The position numbers and the translations under genes were made by a program. From the NCBI GenBank assembly GCA_043554545.1, contig CP121337.1, positions 62,001-126,000 on the forward strand: a stretch of 64,000 bases of DNA, in the 5' to 3' direction. The stretch is from UBA7330 sp043554545 (GTDB taxonomy: Bacteria; Bacteroidota; Bacteroidia; Cytophagales; Cyclobacteriaceae). Under the pieces are notes generated by a model that saw only the letters and a program-made list of their open reading frames with translations, ran no database searches and had not been told where the DNA came from. Every line of letters begins with the position of its first letter. Position 1 is the stretch's first letter. Positions 9,246 through 17,659 of the stretch are shown here, piece after piece.

Positions 9246-10329
9246 ATGACAACTGATCAGTTGAAAGACTTGAAGGCCCGTGTATCGGCCTTGAGGAGGT
9301 ATCTTTGACTACGATACCCGAAAGAAAGAATTAGATGACTTAGAGATGGTCACGGTGCAACCGGATTTCTGGAATGACTCCGAAAAAGCCGAGGCCACCA
9401 TGAAAACGATCCGAGGGATCAAAGGGTGGACAGATCACTACGAACAAGTAGATGCTCAGGTGGAAGACCTGGAAACTCTTTATGAATTTCTGGAAGATGG
9501 GGAAGGCACTGAAGCTGAAGTGGAGGGTGCTTTCGAGAAAGCTTTAGTCGCCGTGGAAGACCTGGAATTTAAGAAAATGCTCTCCGGTGAGGAGGACCAA
9601 CTTTCTGCCATGTTACAGATCAACCCGGGTGCTGGCGGAACAGAAAGTAATGACTGGGCCTCCATCCTGATGCGGATGTATATCATGTGGGGAGAGTCCA
9701 ATGGTTACAAGGTTAGGGAAGTTGATTTTCAGGCAGGTGATGTGGCCGGTGTAAAGTCGGTGACACTCGAATTTGATGGACCTTTGGCTTATGGTAACCT
9801 GAAGTCAGAAAATGGGGTTCACAGATTGGTTCGTATCTCACCTTTCGACAGTGGTGGACGGAGACATACCTCTTTCGCTTCTGTCTACGTCTATCCTGTT
9901 GTCGATGACACCATCAAAATTGAGGTCAATCCTGCAGATGTTGAACTGCATACTTCCCGGTCCGGAGGAGCAGGTGGTCAGAATGTCAACAAGGTAGAAA
10001 CCAAGGTGCAATTGACCCATAAACCGACTGGAATTGTCGTGGTTTGTCAGGTAGAAAGATCACAATTGGCCAACCGGGAGGGCGCCATGAAAATGTTGAA
10101 ATCCCAGTTGTATCAGATTGAGGTAGAAAAAAGGAATGCAGAGCGTGATAAGGTAGAGTCAGGAAAAATGAAGATTGACTTTGGTTCACAGATCAGGAAC
10201 TATGTGCTTCATCCATATAAGTTGGTGAAAGATGCTCGAACCGGTCATGAGCGTACGGATGTGCAGAATGTGCTGGACGGAGACATCAATGATTTCATCA
10301 AGACCTTTTTGCTTCGTCAGCAGGAGTAG
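9246..10329 (+). CDS. prfB: Peptide chain release factor 2, programmed +1 frameshift (join 9246-9305, 9307-10329)
   Basis: RF2 releases finished peptides at UGA and UAA codons. The frame opening at ATG 9246 runs 20 codons to an in-frame TGA at 9306-9308. The local sequence AGGAGG TAT CTT TGA C is the classic RF2 autoregulatory shift site: an internal Shine-Dalgarno, a slippery CTT and a poor UGA-C stop. Skipping T9306 joins to the long downstream frame and gives a protein of about 360 residues. The anticodon-like SPF (198-200) marks RF2 rather than RF1, and GGQ (243-245) is the catalytic loop. An ATG at 9346 inside the gene gives a misleading 327-residue reading that lacks the N-terminus. When RF2 is scarce, slow UGA termination favours the shift, so the gene regulates itself. 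Confidence 0.96.
9291..9309 (+). promoter_or_regulatory. prfB programmed frameshift signal
   Basis: The signal comprises an AGGAGG internal Shine-Dalgarno at 9294-9299, a three-base spacer, the slippery codon CTT at 9303-9305 and stop TGA at 9306-9308 followed by C. Spacing and bases match the conserved RF2 shift cassette. Confidence 0.95.
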
Positions 10330-10343
10330 ATAAGGAGAGTGAT

Positions 10344-10437
10344 CCACCTTCGCTAAAGCTACGGTGGACAAGTACCGCCTTCGCTAAAGCTACGGTGGAC
10401 AAGTACCACCTTCGCTAAAGCTACGGCGGGCGAGGTA
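10344..10437. repeat. Three tandem copies of a 31-bp hairpin repeat
   Basis: Three direct units start at 10344, 10375 and 10406. Each contains CC(A/G)CCTTCGCTAAAGCTACGG and can fold through CCACC/GGTGG ends with a small loop. The third copy is diverged at its 3' end (GGCGGGCGAGG). A related 24-bp hairpin occurs at 59522-59545. The array lies between prfB and the MFS gene and replaces any obvious terminator. Confidence 0.88.
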
Positions 10438-10471
10438 AGGAGACAGAAATCAGTATTCAGAAGTCAATGAA

Positions 10472-11635
10472 ATGAGCATATTTACCAGGTATACCAGGAG
10501 TTTTTGGCTACTCAGTTTTAGTTCATTCCTGTTTTTCTCTTCCTTTACGATGGTGCTGCCTGAACTTCCTGACTACCTGTCAAGAATGGGAGGTGAGGAA
10601 TACATTGGATTGATTATCGCTCTTTTCACGCTGACCGCTGGTATTTCCAGACCCTTTAGTGGAAAGCTGACTGATCGGTGGGGAAGAATACCAGTCATGG
10701 TGTTTGGTGCACTCGTCAGTGGGATTGCCGCCTTGATGTATCCGGTATTGACGTCTATTGCGGGGTTTTTCTTTGTCCGATTATTTCATGGATTTTCTGC
10801 GGGGTTCAAGCCCACTGCTACTTCCGCTTATATTGCTGATATCGTGGATGCGGACAACAGAGGAGAGGCCCTTGGCATCAGCAGTTTCTTTGGCACCATC
10901 GGAATGGCAGCCGGCCCGGCCATTGGATCTACCATCTATATCGAGTTTGGGATGAATGCCCTTTTTTATCTGAGCTGTGTTTTTGCCATGCTGTCGGTGG
11001 CCATTCTGGCGGGTATGAAGGAAACACTCGTTGAGCGGGAGCGATTTAGTTTTTCCTTATTAAAAATCAATAAATCAGAAATTTTTGAGCCAGCGGTTTT
11101 TATACCAGCTATTGTAATGATTCTGACTTGTTTTTCCTTTGGTACGGTTCTTACACTTTCCCCGGATTTCAGCACATTTTTAGGAATTCAAAACAAAGGA
11201 TTATTTTTCACCGTGTTCACCGGATCTTCCCTGATTGTCAGGGTGATCGGAGGGAGACTTTCTGATCTTTTTGGCAGGGAAAAAGTACTTAGGTTCAGCA
11301 CCTTTATCTTGTTTGTGAGTATGGTTGTTATTGGCACTGCCCTCACACCTTCACAGTTTTTTCTGGGAGCTTTTATCTTTGGTATTGGCTATGGCCTGAA
11401 CTCCCCTACACTATTTGCCTGGACCATTGATCTCAGTCCGGGTAAAGGAAGAGGTAAGGGAATCTCTACACTTTTTATCTTCCTGGAGGTGGGGATAGGA
11501 CTAGGGGCGTTGGTTTCCGGAACTGCATATCAGGGAGACCACAACAGGTTTCCTCTCATTTTTATTATTGCCGGGTTATTTGCATTAATTGCGTTTGGGT
11601 TTTTAATGTTTAGAAGGAAAAAACAACATGCCTAG
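10472..11635 (+). CDS. Major facilitator superfamily transporter
   Basis: This 387-residue, roughly 12-helix inner-membrane protein has the MFS loop motif between helices 2 and 3 (G-K-L-T-D-R-W-G-R around residues 69-77) and a related copy in the second half (G-R-L-S-D-L-F-G-R-E near 265). It most resembles small-molecule/drug efflux permeases of the DHA1 type, but the substrate cannot be read from sequence. It overlaps the next gene by 8 bp, so the two are co-translated. The start ATG at 10472 gives a short cytoplasmic N-terminus before helix 1, normal for the family. Confidence 0.88.
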   Translation: MSIFTRYTRSFWLLSFSSFLFFSSFTMVLPELPDYLSRMGGEEYIGLIIALFTLTAGISRPFSGKLTDRWGRIPVMVFGALVSGIAALMYPVLTSIAGFFFVRLFHGFSAGFKPTATSAYIADIVDADNRGEALGISSFFGTIGMAAGPAIGSTIYIEFGMNALFYLSCVFAMLSVAILAGMKETLVERERFSFSLLKINKSEIFEPAVFIPAIVMILTCFSFGTVLTLSPDFSTFLGIQNKGLFFTVFTGSSLIVRVIGGRLSDLFGREKVLRFSTFILFVSMVVIGTALTPSQFFLGAFIFGIGYGLNSPTLFAWTIDLSPGKGRGKGISTLFIFLEVGIGLGALVSGTAYQGDHNRFPLIFIIAGLFALIAFGFLMFRRKKQHA

Positions 11636-12284
11636 AATTATTTTAGTGATTTATTTGCTGGTCGGGCTGGTGAATGTGGCTACCCACTTTTACGATATAA
11701 CAGATTTGAATGTCTATACCAAGCCATTCCTGATGCCCTTGTTGATTTTTTACCTCTATCGCTATGCCAGCGGGCATATTACCCTGCCACGTCTGATTCT
11801 GGTTGGTGTCCTTATTTTTAGTTGGATAGGTGATTTACTGCTGATGGGAGGAGGAGACTCGTATTTCATGGCAGGTTTGCTCGCATTCCTAATTGCTCAA
11901 ATTGGTTATTCGTTTGCTTTGTATCAATCTACTTTCGGTAAACCAAAATTGCGGTTTATCAACCTGATTCCATTGGTTATTTATGGGGTGATACTATTGA
12001 ATATGTTATGGTCAGGGATGGATCAGGTGATGCAGATAGGCATCCTCGTCTATGCCCTCGGGATTTTGACAATGGTCTTTGTAGCCAGTATTCGTCTGGG
12101 TTTCACCAACAATAGAAGTTATGTATTAGTACTCCTCGGAAGTTCACTATTCGTGCTTTCGGATTCTTTAATAGCGCTTAATAAATTCTATATTCCGATT
12201 CCCCATGATGACGTGTTAATTATGAGCACCTACATTGCCGCGCAATTATTATTAGTTCGGGGTATTTTGTTACATGAGGGCTAA
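11628..12284 (+). CDS. YhhN/TMEM86-family membrane protein (lysoplasmalogenase-like)
   Basis: This 218-residue protein has about eight predicted helices. The family pattern is visible: K-P-x-x-M-P near residue 33, F-S-W-I-G-D-x-x-L-M around 64-73, and S-L-F-V-L-S-D-S-L-I-A-L-N-K-F near 178-192, whose acidic residues lie in membrane helices. Known members (TMEM86, some bacterial YhhN proteins) hydrolyse the vinyl-ether bond of lysoplasmalogen; most bacterial ones are untested. It is translationally coupled to the MFS gene and its last four bases overlap the convergent gene at 12281. Confidence 0.82.
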   Translation: MPRIILVIYLLVGLVNVATHFYDITDLNVYTKPFLMPLLIFYLYRYASGHITLPRLILVGVLIFSWIGDLLLMGGGDSYFMAGLLAFLIAQIGYSFALYQSTFGKPKLRFINLIPLVIYGVILLNMLWSGMDQVMQIGILVYALGILTMVFVASIRLGFTNNRSYVLVLLGSSLFVLSDSLIALNKFYIPIPHDDVLIMSTYIAAQLLLVRGILLHEG

Positions 12285-13174
12285 TTTTTGTAAGCGAAAC
12301 TAACGCTTCCCATAGCCACATCAACATTGAATGTGAGGAGGTCTTTGGCTTTTACGGAGTATGCCATGTTTACGTAGACATTTTTTTCTACTTGTTCAAA
12401 GCCGGGAGCTAATTGTACACCACAAAGCGGAGATTCTTTAAGGTAAATGATAATAGGTACATTTTTGTCTGGGATGATAATATCCAGGTTTCCAGCACCT
12501 ACCGTTGCCCTCACAGAGCAGGGCATTTGGTTATGTTGCTGTAAGTCCAATACTGCCCTTCCGAAACCTACATGCGTAATAATGTGCTTCGCTTTGGCCA
12601 GTTCCAGGTGCCTGGAAATGAAGGTCCCCATATCCACCTTAACATTGAAAGTGTCCATGGTTATTCTGTTTGGTTTTCCATCAGCGTAGTCCACATGAAT
12701 GTCAGCAGTTCCTGATTTGAGGTTGAATGTTTTTATGAAAGAATTACTTAGATCAATGTCTGCGTTACCAACGCCATAGTTGAGATCTAACTTGAAGATT
12801 TTCTGATCATCAAAATGTACTTTCCAATAATTATGTTCTTCACCACTTGAGCGCATCATGGCAAACGCAAGTCCGTCACCAATACTGGAAGATCTAAATT
12901 CCTGCAAGTCAAGGTCTGCGCGGCAGACATTATTCTTGATATTAAATTTGAAAGAGGGATTGATTTTTTCCAAATCGGGATTCCCGTAGATTACCAAAGG
13001 GCTATCTTCAAGATTCTGATCTGACTTAATAAAACAATTCCCAGCAGGTGCATGCAGTGAAAAAGCTACGGTATCGTAGGTTATTTCATCTTTTAGAGAA
13101 TAGAATTTCTGCAACTGCCCAAACGCAACTGAAAAAACCAGTACCGAGGTTACTGATAAAATCGTCCTTAACAT
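12281..13174 (-). CDS. Exported beta-rich protein, toastrack (DUF4097-like) fold suspected
   Basis: This 297-residue protein has a signal peptide ending near VAFGQ. The body is a run of short beta strands with repeated D-I/V-x-L/V and G-x-G/A-D-I patterns (G-V-G-N-A-D-I-D-L, S-G-T-A-D-I-H-V, V-G-A-G-N-L-D-I-I-I), typical of single-stranded beta-helix or toastrack domains of the DUF4097/LiaF C-terminal type. The last strand reads V-D-V-A-M-G-S-V-S-F. It ends convergently into the YhhN gene with 4 bp overlap. No catalytic residues stand out. Envelope-stress or adaptor roles are known for relatives, but none is shown here. Confidence 0.65.
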   Translation of the reverse strand: MLRTILSVTSVLVFSVAFGQLQKFYSLKDEITYDTVAFSLHAPAGNCFIKSDQNLEDSPLVIYGNPDLEKINPSFKFNIKNNVCRADLDLQEFRSSSIGDGLAFAMMRSSGEEHNYWKVHFDDQKIFKLDLNYGVGNADIDLSNSFIKTFNLKSGTADIHVDYADGKPNRITMDTFNVKVDMGTFISRHLELAKAKHIITHVGFGRAVLDLQQHNQMPCSVRATVGAGNLDIIIPDKNVPIIIYLKESPLCGVQLAPGFEQVEKNVYVNMAYSVKAKDLLTFNVDVAMGSVSFAYKN

Positions 13175-13215
13175 GTTTTAGCATACGAAATATCAGACCC
13201 GGGGTTGCCTAAAAA

Positions 13216-14343
13216 TCAGGCTCCGAAGAATTCTCGCATGTTTTCGAAAAAGCCTTTTTCATTTTTTGAAGGCTTGGGCTCGAAATTTTCAGAAGATCTC
13301 AGGCTTTCCAGTATGTTGGTTTCTTCTTTAGAAAGTGTCTTCGGTGTCCAGACATTGACATGTATCAACTGATCGCCTGTGCCATAACCGTCCACATCCC
13401 GAATACCTTTTCCCCGTAATCGGAGAATTTTTCCGCTTTGTGTTCCAGCGTCTATCTTTATTTTCACCTTACCACTTATGGTTGGGACTTCAATAGAAGT
13501 TCCCAGAGCGGCGTCAATAAAGCTTATAAAAAGTTCATAGATGACATTATTGCCATCTCTTTTCAGGTTTTCATCTTCTGTTTCTTCTACGACAATCAAC
13601 AAGTCGCCCGGTACACCTCCAGGGACTTCATTTCCCTTGCCTGACATCGATAATTGCATGCCTTCTGCTACACCCTGAGGAATTTTAATAGAGATTACCT
13701 CTTCCCTGCGACTCATTCCCATGCTGTCTGTGCCAGCACCTCTGTTATCTACCATTTGGCCAGCACCCCCACAAGTTGGGCAGGTGGTAGTGGATACCAT
13801 TTGTCCAAGCATGGTATTCATTACTTTGCGAACCTGACCGGTACCGTTGCAGGATGAGCAATTCTTAAAGGTGGTATTTGGATCAACCACGAGTCTGTTG
13901 ACCTTAATTTTCTTTTCTACTCCTTCTGCAATCTCTCGCAGGGTCAATTTCAATTTGATTCTGAGATTTGTGCCTTTTCGTGTTCTACGTCCACCGCCTC
14001 GGCCTCCTCCACCAAAAAAGCTATCGAAAGGACTTCCGCCTCCTCCGCCGAAGATATCACCGAATTGGGAGAAGATATCATCCATATTCATGCCACCACC
14101 ACTAAATCCACCTGCTCCACCAACTCCCTGGTGACCGAATTGATCATATCGCTGACGTTTTTCGTCATTGCTCAAGACCTCGTATGCTTCGGCCGCTTCT
14201 TTAAATTTTTCCTCAGCTTCTTTGTTATCAGGATTTTTATCCGGATGATATTTAATGGCCATCTTTCGATAAGCCTTTTTTATCTCGTCCTTGGCAGCTG
14301 ATTTACTTACCCCTAATACATCGTAATAATCTCTTTTTGCCAT
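13216..14343 (-). CDS. dnaJ: Chaperone protein DnaJ (Hsp40)
   Basis: This 375-residue co-chaperone stimulates DnaK ATPase and delivers unfolded clients. The J domain (1-70) carries HPD at 33-35, followed by a G/F-rich linker with many GGGG runs (about 75-125). The zinc region has only two CxxCxGxG motifs (CSSCNGTG near 161, CPTCGGAG near 187) rather than four. As I recall, this reduced form is usual in Flavobacteriia and Cytophagia. Two C-terminal substrate-binding beta domains follow. It is downstream of grpE with the stop and start sharing a base (TAATG), so they form a tight heat-shock operon. dnaK is not in the window. Confidence 0.96.
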   Translation of the reverse strand: MAKRDYYDVLGVSKSAAKDEIKKAYRKMAIKYHPDKNPDNKEAEEKFKEAAEAYEVLSNDEKRQRYDQFGHQGVGGAGGFSGGGMNMDDIFSQFGDIFGGGGGSPFDSFFGGGGRGGGRRTRKGTNLRIKLKLTLREIAEGVEKKIKVNRLVVDPNTTFKNCSSCNGTGQVRKVMNTMLGQMVSTTTCPTCGGAGQMVDNRGAGTDSMGMSRREEVISIKIPQGVAEGMQLSMSGKGNEVPGGVPGDLLIVVEETEDENLKRDGNNVIYELFISFIDAALGTSIEVPTISGKVKIKIDAGTQSGKILRLRGKGIRDVDGYGTGDQLIHVNVWTPKTLSKEETNILESLRSSENFEPKPSKNEKGFFENMREFFGA

Positions 14344-14930
14344 TATGACTTAGCTCCTGTTACAACTTTGGCGAATCTTACCACTTTTTCATTTAAAGTG
14401 TAGCCGTTTTCAATTACGTCTACAATTTTCCCTTCCAATTTTTTACCAGCAGGCATTTGAGTAATTGCTTCCTGAAATTCGGGATCAAATTTATCACCAG
14501 ATTTTGTATCCATTTTTTTAAGGCCCTTCTGGTCTAAAATCTTCTTGAACTTGTTATAAATGATTTCAAGTCCTTCTTTGGCAACAACAGACTCTTTTTC
14601 AGATTTTTCTTCCAGCGATTTGAAAGCCCTTTCAAAATCATCTAAAACTGGAAGCAGGTCGAGCATAAGGTCTTTGGTTGCTGAGCCGATAAGCTCCATT
14701 CTTTCTTTAGCCGTTCTTCTTCTGAAGTTTTCGAACTCTGAATAAAGCCTTAAATATTTATCTTTTGCTTCGCCGAGCTCTTCCTTTAAAACTTCAGATT
14801 CCTCTTTTTCTTCTTCCTGTTCCTGCTCGGGCATCTCCTCAGCCTTTTCTTCTGTCTGCTCGTTAGACTGAATCAGCTCCTCCTGTTCTTCTTGGTTATC
14901 TTCTATTTTATCTTTTTGCATCTCTGACAC
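14343..14930 (-). CDS. grpE: GrpE nucleotide exchange factor
   Basis: This 195-residue protein exchanges ADP for ATP on DnaK. The first 50 residues are strongly acidic (Glu/Gln-rich), followed by a long coiled coil around L-x-E-x-x-D-K-Y-L-R-L-Y-S-E-F-E-N-F-R-R-R, the GrpE hallmark (about 57-80). A C-terminal beta domain ends with F-D-P-x-F-Q-E-A-I-T and G-Y-x-L-x-x-K-V-V-R-x-A-K-V. It starts the grpE-dnaJ operon; the 91 bp upstream holds its promoter, where I could not assign a strong consensus. No sign of truncation. Confidence 0.96.
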   Translation of the reverse strand: MSEMQKDKIEDNQEEQEELIQSNEQTEEKAEEMPEQEQEEEKEESEVLKEELGEAKDKYLRLYSEFENFRRRTAKERMELIGSATKDLMLDLLPVLDDFERAFKSLEEKSEKESVVAKEGLEIIYNKFKKILDQKGLKKMDTKSGDKFDPEFQEAITQMPAGKKLEGKIVDVIENGYTLNEKVVRFAKVVTGAKS

Positions 14931-15021
14931 CTTCTTTTTAACTCTTTGGGATTGTCAATTTCTTTGCCAAACATCTAAATTCTGCCAAGATGACATGTTT
15001 GAATGTGAATTGGTGGGAACT

Positions 15022-16041
15022 TCAGGCCTTTATTTCATTTTCGGGTCGTTGTGCCACCTGATTTAATGATTTCCAGAGCAAATCTTTTAGCTGGGTAAGG
15101 CCCGTCTCAGCGACGCTTGAAATGAATACAATAGGTATATCCGGAACTTCCTTTGCCATTTCACCCTGCAGTTCATCATCCAACATGTCTGCTTTTGTAA
15201 TGGCCAAAACTCTTTCCTTATCAAGTAGTTCAGGATTATGTTTTTCAAGTTCTTTCAGCAGAATTTGGTATTCTTTTTTAATGTCATTTGTGTCACATGG
15301 AACCATAAATAGCAAGATCGAATTTCTTTCGATATGCCTGAGGAACCGCAAGCCTAATCCCTTCCCCTCGGCAGCTCCTTCTATGATCCCCGGAATATCC
15401 GCTACGACAAAAGACTTATTGTCCCTATAGCCTACTACCCCCAGGTTTGGTGTAAGCGTGGTGAACGGGTAATCACCTATTTCTGGTTTTGCTGCAGAGA
15501 TGACTGATAACAGGGTGGATTTCCCAGCATTAGGAAAACCAACCAATCCGACGTCTGCAAGTACTTTTAATTCCAGAACCACCCACTTTTCCTGTCCGGG
15601 TATACCTGGTTGTGCGTATCGCGGAGACTGTTGTGTGGATGATTTGAAATGCACATTTCCCTGACCCCCCATCCCACCATTCAGCAGGATTTCTGTTTGG
15701 CCATCCTCCAGTATTTCCAATAGAGTATCTCCGGTTTCGTCATCCCGTGCGATGGTGCCTATTGGAACTTCTAAAATGACATCCTCACCTCCTGCTCCTG
15801 TACGCATCTGACCTTCTCCAGGGACTCCATTTACTGCATTGATGTGTTTTCGGTACTTGAGGTGTAAAAGGGTCCAGAGTTGGGAGTTTCCTTTCAAAAT
15901 GATATGTCCACCCCGGCCACCATCACCTCCGTCAGGACCACCTTTTGGCACACCTTTTTCACGTCTGAAGTGAGAAGATCCTGCGCCACCGTTTCCTGAT
16001 CTGGCGTGGAACTTCACATAATCGATAAAGTTTGATTCCAT
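15022..16041 (-). CDS. obgE: Obg/CgtA GTPase
   Basis: This 339-residue essential GTPase associates with the 50S ribosomal subunit. The glycine-rich N-terminal Obg fold (about 1-155) shows G-G-P-D-G-G-D-G-G-R-G-G and G-G-M-G-G-Q-G-N. The G domain has G1 G-F-P-N-A-G-K-S-T (about 166-174), a G3 D-I-P-G-I-I-E-G-A, and T-K-A-D as G4. There is no extended C-terminal OCT domain, in line with other Bacteroidota Obg proteins. It lies 3 bp downstream of adk, so the two are almost surely one operon. Confidence 0.96.
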   Translation of the reverse strand: MESNFIDYVKFHARSGNGGAGSSHFRREKGVPKGGPDGGDGGRGGHIILKGNSQLWTLLHLKYRKHINAVNGVPGEGQMRTGAGGEDVILEVPIGTIARDDETGDTLLEILEDGQTEILLNGGMGGQGNVHFKSSTQQSPRYAQPGIPGQEKWVVLELKVLADVGLVGFPNAGKSTLLSVISAAKPEIGDYPFTTLTPNLGVVGYRDNKSFVVADIPGIIEGAAEGKGLGLRFLRHIERNSILLFMVPCDTNDIKKEYQILLKELEKHNPELLDKERVLAITKADMLDDELQGEMAKEVPDIPIVFISSVAETGLTQLKDLLWKSLNQVAQRPENEIKA

Positions 16042-16044
16042 CTA

Positions 16045-16620
16045 CTATTTGTGTGCGTCGACTACTGAAGAGATTTTTTCAAAAATTTCGTCAATCGTGC
16101 CTACGCCATTGATGCCCTTATATTTGGATTGGCCTTGATAAAAATGCGCTACAGGGGCAGTTTCTTTTTTATATACATTGATACGGTTGGAGATTTTTGC
16201 ATCATTCTGATCATCTACTCTTCCAGATGTCTTTGCTCTTTCTTTGATGCGTGATCTGAGCTCTTCTTCAGGAACTTCCAGTGCAACCATTACTGAAATA
16301 GCAAGGTCATGAGCTGCAAGCATTTTATCCAATGATTCAGCCTGGGCTACCGTTCTCGGAAATCCATCAAAAATGAACCCCCCGTCGTTTAGGTGATCTT
16401 TTATTTTGTCTTCTACCATTCCAATAACTACATCATCCGGAACTAGATTTCCCTGATCCATATACCGCTGTGCCAACTTACCCAGATCAGTACCTTCACC
16501 CAGATGTTTGCGAAATAAATCACCCGTAGCAATGTGCACGAGTTGATATTTTTTTATCAGGTGTTCACTTTGGGTGCCTTTTCCAGCACCGGGAGGACCA
16601 AATAATACGATATTCAACAT
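16045..16620 (-). CDS. adk: Adenylate kinase, short-lid form
   Basis: This 191-residue enzyme interconverts AMP+ATP and 2 ADP. P-loop G-P-P-G-A-G-K-G-T is at 8-16, the AMP-binding A-T-G-D-L-F-R at about 32-38 and D-G-F-P-R-T near 84-89. The lid is short (R-V-D-D-Q-N-D) and has no zinc cysteines, typical of the 190-residue class. A TATATTTG element lies 17 bases before the ATG, and obgE follows after 3 bp. Confidence 0.96.
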   Translation of the reverse strand: MLNIVLFGPPGAGKGTQSEHLIKKYQLVHIATGDLFRKHLGEGTDLGKLAQRYMDQGNLVPDDVVIGMVEDKIKDHLNDGGFIFDGFPRTVAQAESLDKMLAAHDLAISVMVALEVPEEELRSRIKERAKTSGRVDDQNDAKISNRINVYKKETAPVAHFYQGQSKYKGINGVGTIDEIFEKISSVVDAHK

Positions 16621-16637
16621 TTTTCTTGATTTTGGGA

Positions 16638-16645
16638 CAAATATA
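16638..16645 (-). promoter_or_regulatory. Putative -7 element (TATATTTG) for adk-obgE
   Basis: It is an exact TAnnTTTG match on the minus strand ending 17 bases before the adk ATG. The -33 TTG half could not be placed convincingly. Confidence 0.45.
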
Positions 16646-16676
16646 CAAAAGTCCTTTACGGGTTCCTGATATTCTT

Positions 16677-17588
16677 TTAAAGTCTGGGTATGAGATATTG
16701 GTACATTTCGATCATGCTTTGGATATCATGATGATGAACTTTCTCATGGGGTGAGTGTACGTTTGACTCTGGAGCGCCGATGAAGCACCAATCGATTGGG
16801 TATGGAGATTGATGGATTTCTCTCCCATCACTAGACCCGGCGCCTTCTACCTCCAGTTGATAATCTATCCCAGACTCATTTGCCAATTCCAGGATTTTAT
16901 TTAGAAATATCTTGCGAGGAATATTTCTGTCGCGCAATGAAATCGCTACTCCATCACCGTGAGTGACTCCGTCAGTGACCCAGGTGATGTCTGATATCAA
17001 AGCATTTTTTATCTGATAATTTTCATACAGATACTTGATAAGCAAAGGTACGCTCCCGCCGCCATGTTCTTCATAAGTACTGAAAACCACTGCCCCGTTT
17101 TCCATGGTTTCAGCAACTTTCAATGCATTATACATACCAAGTCGGTCATCGAGGTATGTACCTTCCACATATTCCTTTGAGACTTTAAGAGATGGTTTGA
17201 AAGTAAGTGTCGTCCCTCTTTCAATGGCTCTGGGGAAGTCATGTGAAAGTTGATGTTTATTATTTACCTGGAGTTTGCATTCAATGGGCCCCATGGAATC
17301 TTCTCCGGTCAATAATATTCCGTTTTCAATGTGAGGACCCCCAATGGCTACGAGTTGGTTTTCATACCGGGTAGTGAATCCAACTGAATCCATGTGAGCA
17401 AAGATTGCTGTTCTGGGCTTTCCGAAAACGAGCATTATTGAATCATGAAAACCTTCACCTGAAATAATAGTAGGCTTGGTCAACCAATTTTTTGATTCCT
17501 TTTGCACGTAATGCATCAGAAATTGATTCATTTTGTACTCGCTGCCAGAAGGCGCATGGACGTCGATTAGATTTTGAAGAAGTTTCAT
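16677..17588 (-). CDS. M42-like (M20/M28-clan) metallopeptidase
   Basis: This 303-residue protein resembles M42 glutamyl aminopeptidases or cellulase M-like enzymes. The metal ligands of the clan can be placed: A-H-M-D-S-V-G-F (about 64-71), T-Y-L-D-D-R-L-G (about 143-150), the Glu-Glu pair in S-T-Y-E-E-H-G-G-G (about 171-179), D-I-T-W near 200, and a C-terminal N-V-H-S-P-H-E-K-V-H. It also has the family opening L-x-x-L-I-x-x-x-A-P-S-G-S-E. It is cytosolic, with no signal peptide. At 303 residues it is shorter than typical M42 proteins (about 340-360). Substrate is unknown. Confidence 0.85.
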   Translation of the reverse strand: MKLLQNLIDVHAPSGSEYKMNQFLMHYVQKESKNWLTKPTIISGEGFHDSIMLVFGKPRTAIFAHMDSVGFTTRYENQLVAIGGPHIENGILLTGEDSMGPIECKLQVNNKHQLSHDFPRAIERGTTLTFKPSLKVSKEYVEGTYLDDRLGMYNALKVAETMENGAVVFSTYEEHGGGSVPLLIKYLYENYQIKNALISDITWVTDGVTHGDGVAISLRDRNIPRKIFLNKILELANESGIDYQLEVEGAGSSDGREIHQSPYPIDWCFIGAPESNVHSPHEKVHHHDIQSMIEMYQYLIPRL

Positions 17589-17600
17589 GTGTTAGGATTG

Positions 17601-17608
17601 CAAATTTA
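17601..17608 (-). promoter_or_regulatory. Putative -7 element (TAAATTTG) for the M42-like gene
   Basis: It is an exact TAnnTTTG on the minus strand 12 bases before the ATG at 17588, giving a very short leader. It lies in the 71-bp divergent gap shared with the 17660 gene. Confidence 0.4.
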
Positions 17609-17659
17609 ACTTTTGCATTATCACTAAACCCCAGGAAAAGCGTTTAATTATTTAGAATC

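Noticed and set aside
14953..14971. Sigma-54-like promoter (TTTGGCA...TTGAC on the minus strand) before grpE
   Set aside because: The -24 half fits, but the -12 half has GA in place of the key GC; one mismatch at an essential position and no activator site seen.
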